Part shown: positions 33,373-42,150 of the stretch, one piece after another
Position numbering within the stretch: position 1 is the first letter of the stretch
Layout: each line of letters begins with the position of its first letter
Assembly: GCA_021292165.1 (NCBI GenBank)
Contig: CM037879.1
Coordinates: 248,105,438 to 248,169,437 of the forward strand
Reading direction: 5' to 3'
DNA length: 64,000 nucleotides
From: Shinisaurus crocodilurus
Lineage: Eukaryota > Chordata > Lepidosauria > Squamata > Shinisauridae
Position numbers and translations under genes: made by a program
Notes under the pieces: model-generated
What the model was told of the DNA's origin: nothing
Seen by the model: the letters and a program-made list of their open reading frames with translations, nothing else
Database searches by the model: none

Positions 33373-36300
33373 CATGTACACGCATGCATGTACTCACCAC
33401 CCCAAGCCAGCCACACAGCATTGCATGTGTCCCTCAGGACCAAAACCATTGCCCACTCCTGATGTATAGCTTGGAAAATGGGATGGAACACAGAATATAG
33501 TCCGGTTTCCCCTTTGCTCTGAAACCTAGGAAGTATTTATGAGACACTAATGTAAAATGCTAGTGTTCTGTTTCATTGTGTGGGTGGATATTTGATAAAC
33601 TTTACTCAGTCTTTTAAAAAACGGGAGATTCTTCTGATAGGTTCTCTCCAGAACAGTTATTAATAGCAAAGGTTGTAAAGATTATTATTTCTGTGAAGAA
33701 ACAGGAGCAACTTTCCCCTTAATGTTACCATGGCACTAGCCATGATCCAGCATTGTCAGTTTGCTTACTTGACTTCTCATGTTCCTATACAAATCAAAAG
33801 TGTGAAACTAACGATGCCTGATTGCAATCAGTTTCTAACAATATTCTTGAATGGCAAGGCACTGTTGAAAAACAGGTAGCCTTGCACTGTTTTACCCTTT
33901 CCTTTTTAGAAGATTACATTTAGACATTTGTGGCTATCCATTCTTTCACATATTAAAATATTTTTTTAAAAAACGCTTTTCTTGTCATGGTAGGCACTGT
34001 ACAATAAGTGCTGACTCACCAGAACATATATGTGTCTGTTACAGTAGGGTTGGTCTCACTGCTGGGGGCTACGTTTGGCTTTTCAGGATAAAGCTTGAAG
34101 TGCTAGAAAACTCTATAAAACGAGTCTGACCATAAACATGGCTGGACACAAAAAGTTAAAGTGTGCACAACAGCCATGCTGATGGATATACAATACTGCC
34201 TCCAAGTCTCTCCTAAGCTTTTGACTGCACATTGTCAGAGAAAAGGTTCAGAACTTAACTATATTGGTTTTTACCTACCATAATCTCTTAAATCCTATCT
34301 GGGTAAATAAAAGAAATTCCAATCTCAAAGCTCTATTCTCTGATATAATAAATTAATGATATGTCCAATTTATCCTATGACTTTTAGTTCAAAGAAAATG
34401 GGAAACGTTTGCCAACATCCATCATGTATTCCAAGAGTTGCTAAGTTTGAACACAAAGTGATGGTTAATCAGCAGTGTTTGTGCCTACAGTTTTATCATT
34501 TGTTCATTTGTACTCTTTACAACATTCTCTTCAATCTTTGATAAAAATGTGTTTATTTTAGATTTTAGTAAAAGATCGACACCTTTCTGTAAATATATTT
34601 CTGTGGTGGATATATTAATGTTGTTATTGTCATATACACTGTGGTAAGTATCCTTTGATGAAATGCTTAGGACAGAGTTGTCCACATAATAATACTAAAC
34701 TAAGAGAGCAGTCCTTTGCTCTTGATGGAGTGCTCCAAGACTGGAGTGCTCCATTCTCTCCTATGCCCTGTCAACTCTTGTTGCCAGGGCAGAAGTCAAG
34801 AGGGAGGCAGGGATGAATTTTTCTTTCATCTGTGGATTGGAGAAAAACCATTCCCCCCAAAATATTTAGATGTTTAAATGTTTTCTTGGGTTGGGGGCAT
34901 GGTCAGGAGCTGGGAAGGCTTAGGATCCCTTGGATCCTCGGCCACTCCCTCCCCGCCCACTAGAATGCCACTGGCATGCCTATTTTCCCTTCACCTCCAC
35001 ATGGTTGTAGTTCCAGCTTCAGGGAAGGAGCCACTGCAGAAACTTCCATGGCCTCTGGGTAGAGCCAAAATAAGGGGCCCAAGGCTGGGAATCCCTTCCA
35101 AAGTTGGAGCTGTCTATGACCTTATGGGAAGTGGGGAGGTCCTGCACAATCCTATGCCCCCTGGAATGCTGTATAAGGACCATAGGATTGCTCTCTAAGA
35201 TTCATTATTACTAGAAGTTCTACATAAGAAAAAAACTGTGCAATTTAGTTCGTAACTCCTAAAGAGTACACGTATAAGTGCTTGTACTACATGCTAGGAA
35301 ACCATTTACAATAAAGAAATAAGACACAACACTGAAAATTGCAATAAATTATCAGAAACTAAATATTGGTATGCATTTTCTCTTGACATGGTTCACAAAG
35401 CAGAAAGCTCAAGTTATTTTTACCTTTCATTACTGCATTTTTATGTGTTTATAATGTCAAGAATGCAATTTAAAATGAAAATGTCTTGTAAATAACAGAT
35501 TCTGGCAATGGGTCAAAACAATGAACTGACTTACAGTTTTGCGTGAAATCTTGTTTTGCAGGCAATGTATCGCTGAACTTGAGACTGGCTGACTCCATAT
35601 ATACCAAGCCAGGTGAAAGTCCCACCTATAACAATTGTCCAGAATGTATGCCTTTGCAAAGGATCAGGATTAAAGCTAAATTGAAAGGGGGGGGAATAGA
35701 ATTCTTAAAGTACAGCGAATGTTATATGGTCCTTTAAACTCTTTTCATGTTCAGTGAATATTTAAGTTCTCAAACTTAATTTGTAAACATATTAACAAAC
35801 ATTTGTTAAATATTAACTGCAGTAATCATGGAACACAAATTTTGAATTTTATCTATATATTTGTCAAGAAAATATATAATTTGAGATACACAGATTCCTT
35901 ATGAATAAGAACATGCGTTGTATCCAATGGTGACTTTGCACTAGCAGAAAATGCTTGCATTCACACAAGGTGAGACATCCAATTTTCACTGATTCCCCAC
36001 CACCACACTCACACTCAACTTTCAAGGCAAATGGCATTGGGCTGGATCCAAGTCAAAGGGGAAGGAGGTACGTGCCCCCTCCCTAAGAAGGGAGCAGAGG
36101 GAGACCAATAGGATACAACCCTTGGGCTTAGTAACAGGATTATAGATGTTCTGTTGATTATGAGGAAATAACTGATTTTGCATTAATTTCTTTGAAGCCT
36201 CACCTGGAAATTGTATCCAGGTTCTGTGTGCCAATGATACCAGTCCTATGCCAATGCCACTACACTGGCTTCAAATAAACCAATTCCTACCCTCTACATA

Positions 36301-39300
36301 TCAGTGTAGGATTTTGGCACAAATACATAGTTAAGGTAAGTACAAAGTAAAACAGGTATCACCACCTTGTACTTAATGAACAGCCAAATTTCTTTATTTT
36401 GCAGAAAAACTGCTGCTTATTAGTCGCTCCATGAACACTTTATAATGTCAGTAACAGCCCTATCCTAAACATATTACTGGAAATAAATGTCACTGATTAC
36501 AATGAGACATAAAACAAATAATATGTTTAAGATTTCATTGTAAAATCCTTCTTTAATATGGTAGCCCAAACAAATCAAAAACTTACTCCCAGAAATTTAA
36601 TCTTCCTCCATGGTAGGAATCATTTAGTATAGGTCCAATACCACCCTGAACCACCACAGCACGTATAATCACTGATGAAAACCCAGCTACCATGATTCCA
36701 ACTTGAAAAACATCTGTCCAAACTACTGCTTTTAGACCACCCTGTGTGGAGAAGAGCAGGTACAGATTAATACACAAACCAGATAATTTATTGGGATATA
36801 TATATATAGGGAGGGAAAGCCCCAGAAAAGGCATTTTAATACTCATTGGGACCAGGGAGGTTAAATGCCTTTTTCTAAACAAGCCATTTCTTTTTCCAGA
36901 CAACTGGCTTTCATTCAAAGGCAGGTGAACCAAATAATTCATCATCATCTTTAATAGTATAATCTTTAAATGTAGAGTTTCACAGAGAATTGGAGGAGAG
37001 AATTATTTACAGATGTGGAAGGATGTAGGAATGCAGAATAGGAAGGATGTAGGGATATAATTTTATGAAAAGTTAAATTTAATTTTTTAATACTTATATA
37101 CAATAATAAAAGGTTAATAGGAAACTAGAATTTTTAAAATGAACGGTAGACATACCAGTGTACAATAGAAAGTACAGACTATTCCTGTTGCAGCCACTGC
37201 ACCCCACAAGTCAATTCCCGTAACTAGAAATTAAAATAAAATAAAATAAAAAGTGTAATGGAAGAAGACATTTTTTAAAAAAGAAAAGAAAAATATTAGC
37301 ACTATGATAGAGGTTTGAATAATAGATACAAGGGTTGCTGGATATAATTCTAAGAAATAATTAGTTAATTAACATTGGAATCCTAATAATTTCTTTCAGA
37401 GAGGCCTGCTGGAATGATGCCCATAGATTAGTCTATGGCATAAAGCAAGACTGCACAATAGGCCCCTATTAGCTATGGACCTCCATGTACAGGGCCAAGA
37501 ATAACTGATGTTGTCAATAAACAATAAGGAAAGGACATCATTATCATGCCATGCTTGTGAGCTTCCAAAGGCATTTGGCTTGCTGCTCCTGGAAATAGAA
37601 TTCTGGACTAGATAGGCCTTGCTCTGATTCACCGAGGTAATTCTAATGTTTATAATATGTGGCCTCTAATGGCATCCAGATGACTTGCTAAACTGTGGTT
37701 AAAGGAAACCGGAAGCAAAAACTTTCAATGTCCTCATTTCAGCTGCACTGGAGGAAATGAGGGGAGGGCGGAACATGCAAGCCCAAGGCTTGCTGCAGGT
37801 CTCTCATCATGCCAGACTATGATCAACTACAATAAACTATGATGGTTTTGCATGACATCTGAATGTGGCCATTATAGCTGACCAGATGCTTGATAACCCT
37901 TCTGCCGACCAGATACTTGATAGTCCTTCTGTTTTGTAGCCCACCTAGGCTCAACAGAAAGGAAGAAAGGAGAAATGGCCAGATGCAGTGCACACATGCA
38001 AGTGAGTGCAATAGATCAACAAACTGTGTCTTTTTCACAGTGGTAGGAAATATATTTCTCTGAGTAGGGGGCATAGCTATAATCCTAGGTCTTTAGACTC
38101 TTAAGCAGCTTTCCCCAACTTGGTACCCTCCACATGTGTTGAACTACAGCTCTCATCACCCATAGCCAGCATGGCCATTAGCGGTGCTGGCTGGGAATGA
38201 TGGGAGTTGTAGGCCAACACATCTGGAAGGCACCAGCTTGGAGAAAGCACACAATGCAGCACCCTCTCTGAAACTAAGCAGGTCTGACCCTGATCAGTGT
38301 CTGGATGGAAGACTGGCTGCAAACCCTTCATATGTATCCTTGAGTTCCATTATGGAAGTAATGAAGGATATAAATGTAATAAAACCATTAAGTAACTAAC
38401 AGCATAATCCTATGGCTGATAGACAGTGTCTAGACGGCCATAGGATTTTTCGGAGTCCCAGCTCCAGCCTCGGAAACTCACTCCAATCTCACAAACTCGC
38501 TTCAAGGTCAGAGCTAGGACTCAGAGCTTGAAGTGCCTTCCCCCGCCCCCTCGCAGCCAGCATAGAAAGAACCACACCAGCTGCTTCTCCAAGGTCACAA
38601 ACACAGGGAGGGGAGGAGACCGGGCCGGCACCGCCACACTGTGAGGCATGCTGGCGGTGCCTCAACCTCCTTCCCTGTCCCGCTGAAGCACTGCACGAAA
38701 TTGGCCATGTAAGTGCTTTGCAGGGGAGGAGTGCAGAAGCAACCTTCACCTCCACGCTCTTCCCACCATCCATAGGATGCCCATAATCCTCCAAGTTCGG
38801 CGGGCTATGGGCATCCAGATTGGATTGCGCCCTAAACATATAAAATAGCTGTCATAGAGGTTTGAGCTATGGACTTGCTGCAGAGAGAGATATTTGGTAA
38901 ATACTACATGTGAATTGATGACAGTATGGATTTTTCAAGAAATTACTCTATTATCTAGATTATGTGTTTTTCCTTTAAAATCCACGTGAAATCCTCATTC
39001 CACAATACTTCAGGTCCATAAAGCATATAATGCTTACAAAGTTAAGTTTCATTAAACTTACGGTAATGCAGAATTTAGCCAAAAGTCACTTCTCAAAATA
39101 CTCATAGCTGCAGTTCTGATACTAGAATTTGAATTGCATACATGTCTGCTGAAGTCAGCAGACATTTTGGAAGGCTTCATCATGTGTCTTGCATGATATG
39201 ATACACATACATGTACTGATATTAAAGAGAGGGGGGAAAGCTCTGATATGTTACCATATGTTCATTCATCTTACCTTGATTTAAAGCTAAGGCTGGAGCA

Positions 39301-41173
39301 TAAATGACAATTCCTGTGTATAATATCTGGAAAGAAGAAAACAGATACAAAAATGTATGAGGGGGAAATAATCCTACTGAAAAACTCATCTATTTGCAGA
39401 TATTCATGTAGTTTATGATCCTGGTTGACATTTTTACTTAAGTTCCTTGGCATTGTGAAATAGCCTTAAGAAGTGTGAACGTAAATTTGCAAATTTCACA
39501 TCATGTTGTATCAGTAACAGTCTTCACTCCTCAATCCACACATATTATAGAGTAATGTCACTAGTCAGAGAGACTACCTACTTTGAAGTGCATCCAGAAC
39601 AATATAAATCGGACTTGTTGAAAATGCTATTAAAGAAGATATATATATATATCTCCATATGATACATATAGGACTCCAATAAAGTGAGAGTAGCTTTCAT
39701 TTTGTGGGGCCAGCACTGTTTAGGCAATATAAGGAATCTTGTTCACAATTTCATGCCTGCAGTTTCTAAAGTCAACTTTATTTTACAACTGCTATTTACA
39801 CTAGATTAAGTCTGCAATTCTATACCCATTCACCTGGGTATAGTGAATTGGTACAGAATTTGAATTTGGTGGGAATTACTTCTAAATAGACCTGTATAGG
39901 ATTGTGCTGTAACTGACCTTTCATGCCTAAATAAATGTATTCTAGCATAAATAGTTATAAAATAATAAAGTTTGCTTTAGAAACCTCAAATATTAAGAAA
40001 TGTACAAATTATTTTCCTTACCGTCAGTATAATGAAGAGCACCGTCCCACACAGACGCAGACATTTATTAAATCGAAGTTCTAAATACTGCAAGAAATAA
40101 TGTTTACATCCAATTTTTATATCATTTTGAGGGAAGAGTTAATATCTTATTGGAGAAGATTACATTTATCTGGATGATAAAAGGGTTGCTTTTCGATTTA
40201 TTATTTGACTAATGCTTGGATTTTAGTCAATTTGGTATGGTTTTCTTTTACCTGTTACTGTAACTATATATACCTTATATTAAAATGCATTCCATATCAA
40301 GCAATCACTGTAAACATTATTCTAAACATAGATATGCAGTTATGTCTAACACAGAGAAACTTCATGATGAGTCACTTACAAGGAAGAGAATGCCTGTCTT
40401 ATAATCAAGATTAAATCAATTTCTTATCAATAACATGCACATACTTGTGCAGTCCAAGTCATAAACAAGGTACTAGGAGTTAAACTGGTACTTGGAATTA
40501 AACGTGGAGTTAAACTGGTTGATAATGGAAATGGATCTCACAGTATTGTTGATTTGGGAGTTCTGTTGATTTTTGCTGGACTGACTTCCAGATGAAAATC
40601 TCAGAAAACTACTTAAAGCGAAGGTACTCCAATTTACGGATATAAAGTGGAGATAACAATCGGGAGAGTAATTATTCATTTGGAACGACATCTTGCCCTG
40701 TCCGCAGAGCTCAGAAATCTATCTGTTTGTTTGTGTGTATCATGATGACTATGTTAACCCTGAAAGCAACCCGGGGAGATCAGCTGTGCCGGAGAAGGCG
40801 AACCCGAGTCCCTGCTACCTACCTCGTAGGTGCTGGTGATGCCCAGGCGGTAGAAGACGGGCAGGAAGATCTCGGCGCTGATGATGACCACCAGGGCGTA
40901 GGTGATGGCGAAGACGCTGAACCTGGCTCCGAAGCGGTAGACCTCGGACGGGGTGCCCAGCACCGTCACGGCCGACATGAAGCTGGCGGTCAGGGACAGC
41001 GCCACCGGCACCGCGGACATGCTGCGGCCTCCCATCAAGAAGTCCTTGGAGGTTTTCTGGCCGCCACCCGCGAAGGCGTAATAAACGCCGATGACCGCGG
41101 AGATGAGTAGCATGGCCCCGAAGACCACATAGTCCCAGGTCCCGAAGCCCGCCCTGACCGTACAAGCGCTCAT
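15238..41173 (-). CDS. SLC5A8: SLC5A8, sodium-coupled monocarboxylate transporter 1 (14 coding exons; last exon not in window)
   Basis: Joined in order on the minus strand the exons are 41173-40823, 40087-40022, 39326-39275, 37223-37156, 36741-36587, 35675-35535, 28419-28290, 27772-27684, 26913-26801, 24830-24763, 23927-23841, 20325-20114, 18030-17927 and 15323-15238. They total 1722 bases, 574 codons, with all phases consistent and AG/GT borders. The family is SLC5 (LeuT fold, sodium symport). [20 protein letters not shown] and [20 protein letters not shown] match SLC5A8 better than its paralogue SLC5A12. SLC5A8 carries lactate, pyruvate, butyrate and nicotinate with Na+ across the apical plasma membrane. 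The Na+-site helix [14 protein letters not shown] is intact. The human protein has about 610 residues, so ~36 residues and the C-terminal tail are missing from the window. UTP20 lies divergently next door, as in other amniotes. Confidence 0.95.
15415..15548. mobile_element. 134-bp hairpin MITE, probable PIF/Harbinger type
   Basis: Flanked by TTA at 15412-15414 and 15549-15551. The ends are inverted: the left arm reads GGCTGCAATCCTATGCATGT and continues TTAGACAGAAAAAA, and the right arm is its near-perfect reverse complement. A trinucleotide TTA/TAA duplication with GG-starting ends is the PIF/Harbinger pattern. Confidence 0.7.
15971..16347 (-). mobile_element. 5'-truncated L1 insertion with 17-bp target-site duplication
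   Basis: CCCCCAGCTGAACTTTA occurs at 15954-15970 and again at 16348-16364, flanking a 377-bp minus-strand L1 3' end. The T-rich left end is its poly(A) side, and the insert encodes an ORF2 C-terminal peptide including [20 protein letters not shown]. It sits inside an L2-like LINE tail. Confidence 0.9.
16468..17347. repeat. imperfect foldback element with arms near 300 bp
   Basis: The left arm (about 16468-16806) starts GGGCTTTTCTATACGAGGCA. The right arm (about 17058-17347) read backwards starts GAGCTTTTGTACACAAGGCA and tracks the left arm through AAAACCAAAAGTAGATACAG. A piece of the inner arm (16783-16806) has its partner at 16979-17002. The centre holds an L2-like LINE fragment and an (ATTA)n run. 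Confidence 0.75.
17927..18030 (-). CDS. SLC5A8: SLC5A8 coding exon 13
   Basis: 104 bases, completing Arg (AG+A), one base out. Acceptor CTCTAG, donor GTATTT. Encodes [20 protein letters not shown] and the last transmembrane helix through VFSLVT. Confidence 0.95.
18095..18800 (-). mobile_element. L2-like LINE 3' fragment
   Basis: On the minus strand it encodes pieces such as [20 protein letters not shown], and it ends on the left in a T/A-rich tail near 18110. Related tails occur at 50661-51750 and 63254-63863. Confidence 0.7.
19127..19235. mobile_element. 109-bp hAT-like MITE
   Basis: Begins CAGGGGTGGAGAACCTGTGG and ends in an inverted version (CCACAGGTTCCCTATCCCTG). Flanks GATTACAG (19119-19126) and GATTACAT (19236-19243) match at 7 of 8 bases, as expected for an aged hAT duplication. 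Confidence 0.8.
20114..20325 (-). CDS. SLC5A8: SLC5A8 coding exon 12
   Basis: 212 bases, phase 0 in, AG out. Acceptor TTATAG, donor GTACAT. Begins [20 protein letters not shown] and then encodes an extracellular loop with two N-glycosylation sequons (NLS and NIT) at the position where mammalian SLC5A8 also carries sequons. The loop sequence itself is divergent. Confidence 0.93.
20508..21957 (+). mobile_element. L2-like LINE, decayed, antisense to SLC5A8
   Basis: Encodes broken RT pieces: [20 protein letters not shown] (the catalytic region normally reads AFDTIDH), a GVPQG-like part near 20840 and a YADD-like region near 20940 where the first residue is now a stop. The 3' end reads GGAGCGGTATACAAATGATG and runs into a (GAT)n/(GAC)n tract at 21915-21957, a typical L2-type microsatellite end. 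Confidence 0.8.
21915..21957. repeat. (GAT)n-(GAC)n microsatellite at LINE 3' end
   Basis: Nine or so GAT units pass into GAC units. The junction suggests the LINE tail seeded the array. Confidence 0.9.
22975..23570 (+). mobile_element. L2-like LINE 3' region
   Basis: Decayed coding-like sequence with a T-rich 3' untranslated region ending CCATCTATAAATAAATA. Related in style to 21400-21925. No open frame. Confidence 0.55.
23841..23927 (-). CDS. SLC5A8: SLC5A8 coding exon 11
   Basis: 87 bases, phase 0 to 0. Acceptor CCTCAG, donor GTAAGT. Encodes [20 protein letters not shown] and ILCPFANSV. Confidence 0.95.
23928..24762 (-). other. SLC5A8 intron 10
   Basis: 835 bases of AT-rich DNA with an A-rich run near 23988-24008. 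No repeat family or gene was recognised. Confidence 0.7.
24763..24830 (-). CDS. SLC5A8: SLC5A8 coding exon 10
   Basis: 68 bases, completing Ser (A+GT), phase 0 out. Acceptor ATTTAG, donor GTAGGA. Encodes [20 protein letters not shown] and LQ. Confidence 0.95.
24831..26800 (-). other. SLC5A8 intron 9
   Basis: Contains a (CA)n microsatellite (25501-25530), a short ancient-SINE-like stretch (25725-25790, GGAGCTTTACAAAGTGCAAG), and 25891-26275, which looks loosely like an LTR (AATAAA near its right part) but lacks matching flanks. The rest is unclassified. Confidence 0.65.
25501..25530. repeat. (CA)n microsatellite
   Basis: Uninterrupted dinucleotide run of about 14 units. Confidence 0.95.
26801..26913 (-). 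CDS. SLC5A8: SLC5A8 coding exon 9
   Basis: 113 bases, completing Ser (AG+T), one base out. Acceptor CTTAG, donor GTAAGT. Encodes [20 protein letters not shown]; the serines follow directly on GTLS and belong to the conserved sodium site of the SLC5 fold. Confidence 0.95.
26914..27683 (-). other. SLC5A8 intron 8
   Basis: Contains an (ATC)n microsatellite (27001-27036) and a short hairpin repeat at 27505-27585 whose arms read ACTTGGAAGTAAG and CTTACTTCCAAGT. Otherwise unclassified. Confidence 0.7.
27001..27036. repeat. (ATC)n microsatellite
   Basis: About eleven uninterrupted trinucleotide units. Confidence 0.95.
27684..27772 (-). CDS. SLC5A8: SLC5A8 coding exon 8
   Basis: 89 bases, phase 0 in, AG out. 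Acceptor TTTCAG, donor GTAAGT. Encodes [20 protein letters not shown] and VAGAYSGTL, leading into the Na+-binding helix. Confidence 0.95.
27773..28289 (-). other. SLC5A8 intron 7
   Basis: 517 bases. 27942-28026 is a small hairpin repeat with GCAATCCTATATATG and TATAGGATTGC ends, related to the other GCAATCCTATG-ended elements. Nothing else was recognised. Confidence 0.7.
28290..28419 (-). CDS. SLC5A8: SLC5A8 coding exon 7
   Basis: 130 bases, closing CT+A and ending in phase 0 after APDQ. Encodes [20 protein letters not shown] and the loop [16 protein letters not shown]. The acceptor TTATAG is ordinary, but the donor is GTTCAG, a weak match to consensus. Intron 6 before it is the largest in the window (7.1 kb). 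Confidence 0.95.
29096..29266 (+). pseudogene. CR1 ORF1 C-terminus with SGNH-type block V
   Basis: Read in the frame that stops at 29264-29266, it contains [18 protein letters not shown]. The D-x-x-H pair is the last catalytic block of the SGNH esterase known in CR1 ORF1. One stop (TGA near 29120) interrupts it, and the nucleophile part lies upstream of the truncation. A longer frame covers the same bases but reads nonsense here until about 29380. Confidence 0.75.
29380..32064 (+). pseudogene. CR1 ORF2 (endonuclease-reverse transcriptase), multiply broken
   Basis: The endonuclease motifs are readable: [36 protein letters not shown] and [10 protein letters not shown]. The frame breaks near 30710. 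RT pieces follow: NYRPVSLTS near 30897, [20 protein letters not shown] near 31105, [20 protein letters not shown] near 31280 and the catalytic KFADDM near 31370, after which the frame shifts again (31394-31687, then 31636-32064). Confidence 0.88.
32567..32815 (+). mobile_element. pogo/Tigger-like MITE, 249 bp
   Basis: Starts CAGTAATACCTTGGATTGCA and ends with the inverted form CAATCCAAGGCATGACTG. Flanked by TA on both sides (32565-32566 and 32816-32817), the Tc1/mariner-superfamily target duplication. Other copies are at 50263-50508, 57347-57724 and 61381-61622. Confidence 0.85.
33336..33368. repeat. (TG)n microsatellite
   Basis: About 15 TG units followed by CG-interrupted units. Confidence 0.95.
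34880..35196 (-). repeat. partial GCAATCCTATG-ended MITE
   Basis: Ends CCATAGGATTGCTCTC on the right and has the family's internal Pro-rich GC character; the other end is decayed. Minus orientation relative to the 38400 copy. Confidence 0.5.
35535..35675 (-). CDS. SLC5A8: SLC5A8 coding exon 6
   Basis: 141 bases, completing Asp with GA+C and leaving CT. Acceptor TTTAG, donor GTAAGT. Encodes [20 protein letters not shown] and [20 protein letters not shown]. Confidence 0.95.
35676..36586 (-). other. SLC5A8 intron 5
   Basis: 911 bases of AT-rich DNA. No gene or clear repeat was recognised apart from short fragments of the common squamate hairpin repeat near 36465-36515. Confidence 0.65.
36587..36741 (-). 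CDS. SLC5A8: SLC5A8 coding exon 5
   Basis: 155 bases, phase 0 in and two bases out (GA). Acceptor CACACAG, donor GTAAGT. Encodes [20 protein letters not shown] through [20 protein letters not shown] is a hallmark of the SMCT branch. Confidence 0.95.
36742..37155 (-). other. SLC5A8 intron 4
   Basis: 414 bases with a short (TA)n run near 36796-36807. Nothing else was seen. Confidence 0.75.
37156..37223 (-). CDS. SLC5A8: SLC5A8 coding exon 4
   Basis: 68 bases, closing the split codon as GTT. Acceptor TTCTAG, donor GTATGT. Encodes [20 protein letters not shown] and CTL. Confidence 0.95.
38106..38249. mobile_element. hairpin MITE, hAT-like
   Basis: The arms read CAGCTTTCCCCAACTTGGTA and, inverted, CACCAGCTTGGAGAAAGC. 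The centre carries AGCCAGCATGGCCATTAG and its partner, as in the related copies near 58800-59070. No clean flanking duplication was found. Confidence 0.6.
38262..38395 (+). repeat. 5S rRNA-derived SINE-like fragment
   Basis: CTGAAACTAAGCAGGTCTGA and CTGGATGGAAGACTGGCTG align in order with the internal promoter half of 5S rRNA (GAAGCTAAGCAGGGTC, TTGGATGGGAGACC). A diverged body follows, ending in an A-rich tail near 38385. Confidence 0.6.
38400..38832 (+). mobile_element. 433-bp MITE with TAA duplication, probable PIF/Harbinger type
   Basis: Flanked by TAA at 38397-38399 and 38833-38835. Ends are CAGCATAATCCTATGGC and the inverted GGATTGCGCCC. It has exactly the length of the copy at 46210-46642 and shares internal landmarks such as GAAAGAACCA and GGTGAAGATCACCTCC-like segments. 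No transposase is encoded. Confidence 0.7.
39275..39326 (-). CDS. SLC5A8: SLC5A8 coding exon 3
   Basis: 52 bases, starts in phase 0 and leaves one base. Acceptor TTCCAG, donor GTAAGA. Encodes [17 protein letters not shown], a strongly conserved SLC5 helix. Confidence 0.95.
39327..40021 (-). other. SLC5A8 intron 2
   Basis: 695 bases. A short (AT)n run lies near 39640-39652 and a decayed hairpin repeat at 39808-39912. No gene is seen. Confidence 0.7.
40022..40087 (-). CDS. SLC5A8: SLC5A8 coding exon 2
   Basis: 66 bases, phase 0 to 0, acceptor TTGCAG and donor GTAAGG. Encodes [18 protein letters not shown], continuing directly from exon 1. Confidence 0.95.
40088..40822 (-). other. SLC5A8 intron 1
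   Basis: 735 bases. AT-rich until about 40770, where the CpG island begins. No repeat or gene was recognised. Confidence 0.75.
40823..41173 (-). CDS. SLC5A8: SLC5A8 coding exon 1
   Basis: ATG at 41173, 117 codons, ending ITSTYE at a GTAGGT donor. Encodes the extracellular N-terminus and the first transmembrane helices with the SLC5 signature around [10 protein letters not shown]. The exon is GC- and CpG-rich, unlike all later exons, because it lies in a CpG island. Confidence 0.95.
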
Positions 41174-41548
41174 GGCTCCGCTCGTTCCCGAAAGCCGCCG
41201 GCGCGGAACAGGGGGACAACCTCCAAAGCCCAGACGGAGAGTCCCTCCTTTCCTGACCGGTCCAGAGAACGACTGAGACGAGGCCGCTTCTCGGAGAGTG
41301 AGCGCCGCCCCGGCTCGGCTTGCAGCCGAGACGACGTCGCCTTCTTCGTGGGCTCGCCCTCAGCTCCGCAGGTGCTGAAGAAGAAGCCGATCCCTCGCGC
41401 GCGCGCCGGCCGAGGTCCTTCCCGGGCGGCCCCTCAATCCGCCCGCGTGGGGCACGTGCTTTCTTGCCCGCGAAGCGCTTCAGCCCCGCGCGGTTCCCCG
41501 GATCGCGCGCTCCTCTTTTCTTTTCTCCGAGCGCCTCCTTCCGTGCGC

Positions 41549-41725
41549 CTGGAATTCATAGATAGAGTTGGAAGGAGCCTACAAGGCCATGGAGTCCAAC
41601 CCTCTGCTCAATGCAGGAAACTAGAGGAGGGGTCTCCCATCCAAGTAATAACCAGGCCTGACCCTGCTTAGCTTTCCACGCTCAGACAAGCTGAGCCAGC
41701 GTGAGCCACAGGCCTGTATATATTC
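41549..41725 (-). mobile_element. 5S rRNA-derived SINE with CR1-type 3' tail
   Basis: On the minus strand a 5S-like head (41632-41705; its complement reads CTCCCATCCAAGTAATAACC then CCCTGCTTAGCTTTCC) is followed by a CR1 3' tail (CCTTCCAACTCTATC at the left edge). The arrangement is the same at 57848-58006, so it is a unit and not a chance junction. It interrupts the CpG-rich DNA upstream of SLC5A8. Confidence 0.75.
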
Positions 41726-42150
41726 CCGCCTGACCCTCCCCGTGTGCCCTTTAGCCTTTCGTCTCCCGAAGCTCTGCCCTTTTCAGCTCCCTTTTTTCTC
41801 ATTGCCCTCTTCCCTTTCTTTATCCCGCGCCTTCCTTGCCGCTGTTTGCTGTCTTCCCCCCGTCCCCGGACCCACTTCTGCCGCTTCTCTCGCCCACCTC
41901 TCTGCTTTTTCTTTCTCGTCAGTTCGGTGTCCCTTTCCTGACGAGGCGCCTTTTTGCCCCTCAAGCCTCGGCGTCTCTCCGCAGAACTCTCCTGGGCGCT
42001 TCTCCTCTTCGAGCGAGCGCCGCTGTCCACCTCTTCCCTCAGAGCGACCGAATCCTTATCCTTCGGCGAACGCCCTTCTCCTCCTCCTCACCCAAGAACG
42101 AATGAATGATGAAGCCTGCTTTGCCCGCTCTGTTGCGCGTCGCCTTTGCT

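Larger units (their letters stand above)
28420..35534 (-). other. SLC5A8 intron 6 (7.1 kb)
   Basis: The largest visible intron. It holds a 3.2-kb antisense CR1 (29096-32265), a pogo-like MITE (32567-32815), a (TG)n tract (33336-33368) and a partial GCAATCCTATG-ended repeat (34880-35196). 33380-34870 is unclassified AT-rich DNA. Confidence 0.8.
37224..39274 (-). other. SLC5A8 intron 3
   Basis: Contains a hairpin MITE (38106-38249), a 5S rRNA-derived SINE-like piece (38262-38395) and a 433-bp MITE (38400-38832), placed almost end to end. The rest is unclassified. Confidence 0.75.
40780..42150. promoter_or_regulatory. SLC5A8: CpG island over SLC5A8 exon 1 and promoter
   Basis: GC- and CpG-dense sequence covers coding exon 1, the start at 41173 and the upstream 300 bases, and resumes at 41740-42150 beyond a SINE-like insertion (41549-41725). 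This contrasts sharply with the AT-rich introns. The human SLC5A8 exon-1 CpG island is known to be silenced by methylation in colon tumours. The transcription start was not located, and no TATA box is obvious just upstream of the ATG. Confidence 0.75.

Noticed and set aside
40727..41219. Long frames on both strands over SLC5A8 exon 1 (127 and 134 residues)
   Set aside because: They are shadows of the GC-rich exon in other frames; only the SLC5A8 frame has family motifs and a proper donor.
41632..41705. Possible 5S rRNA gene
   Set aside because: Only the internal half is similar and it is fused to a CR1 tail, so it is a SINE.
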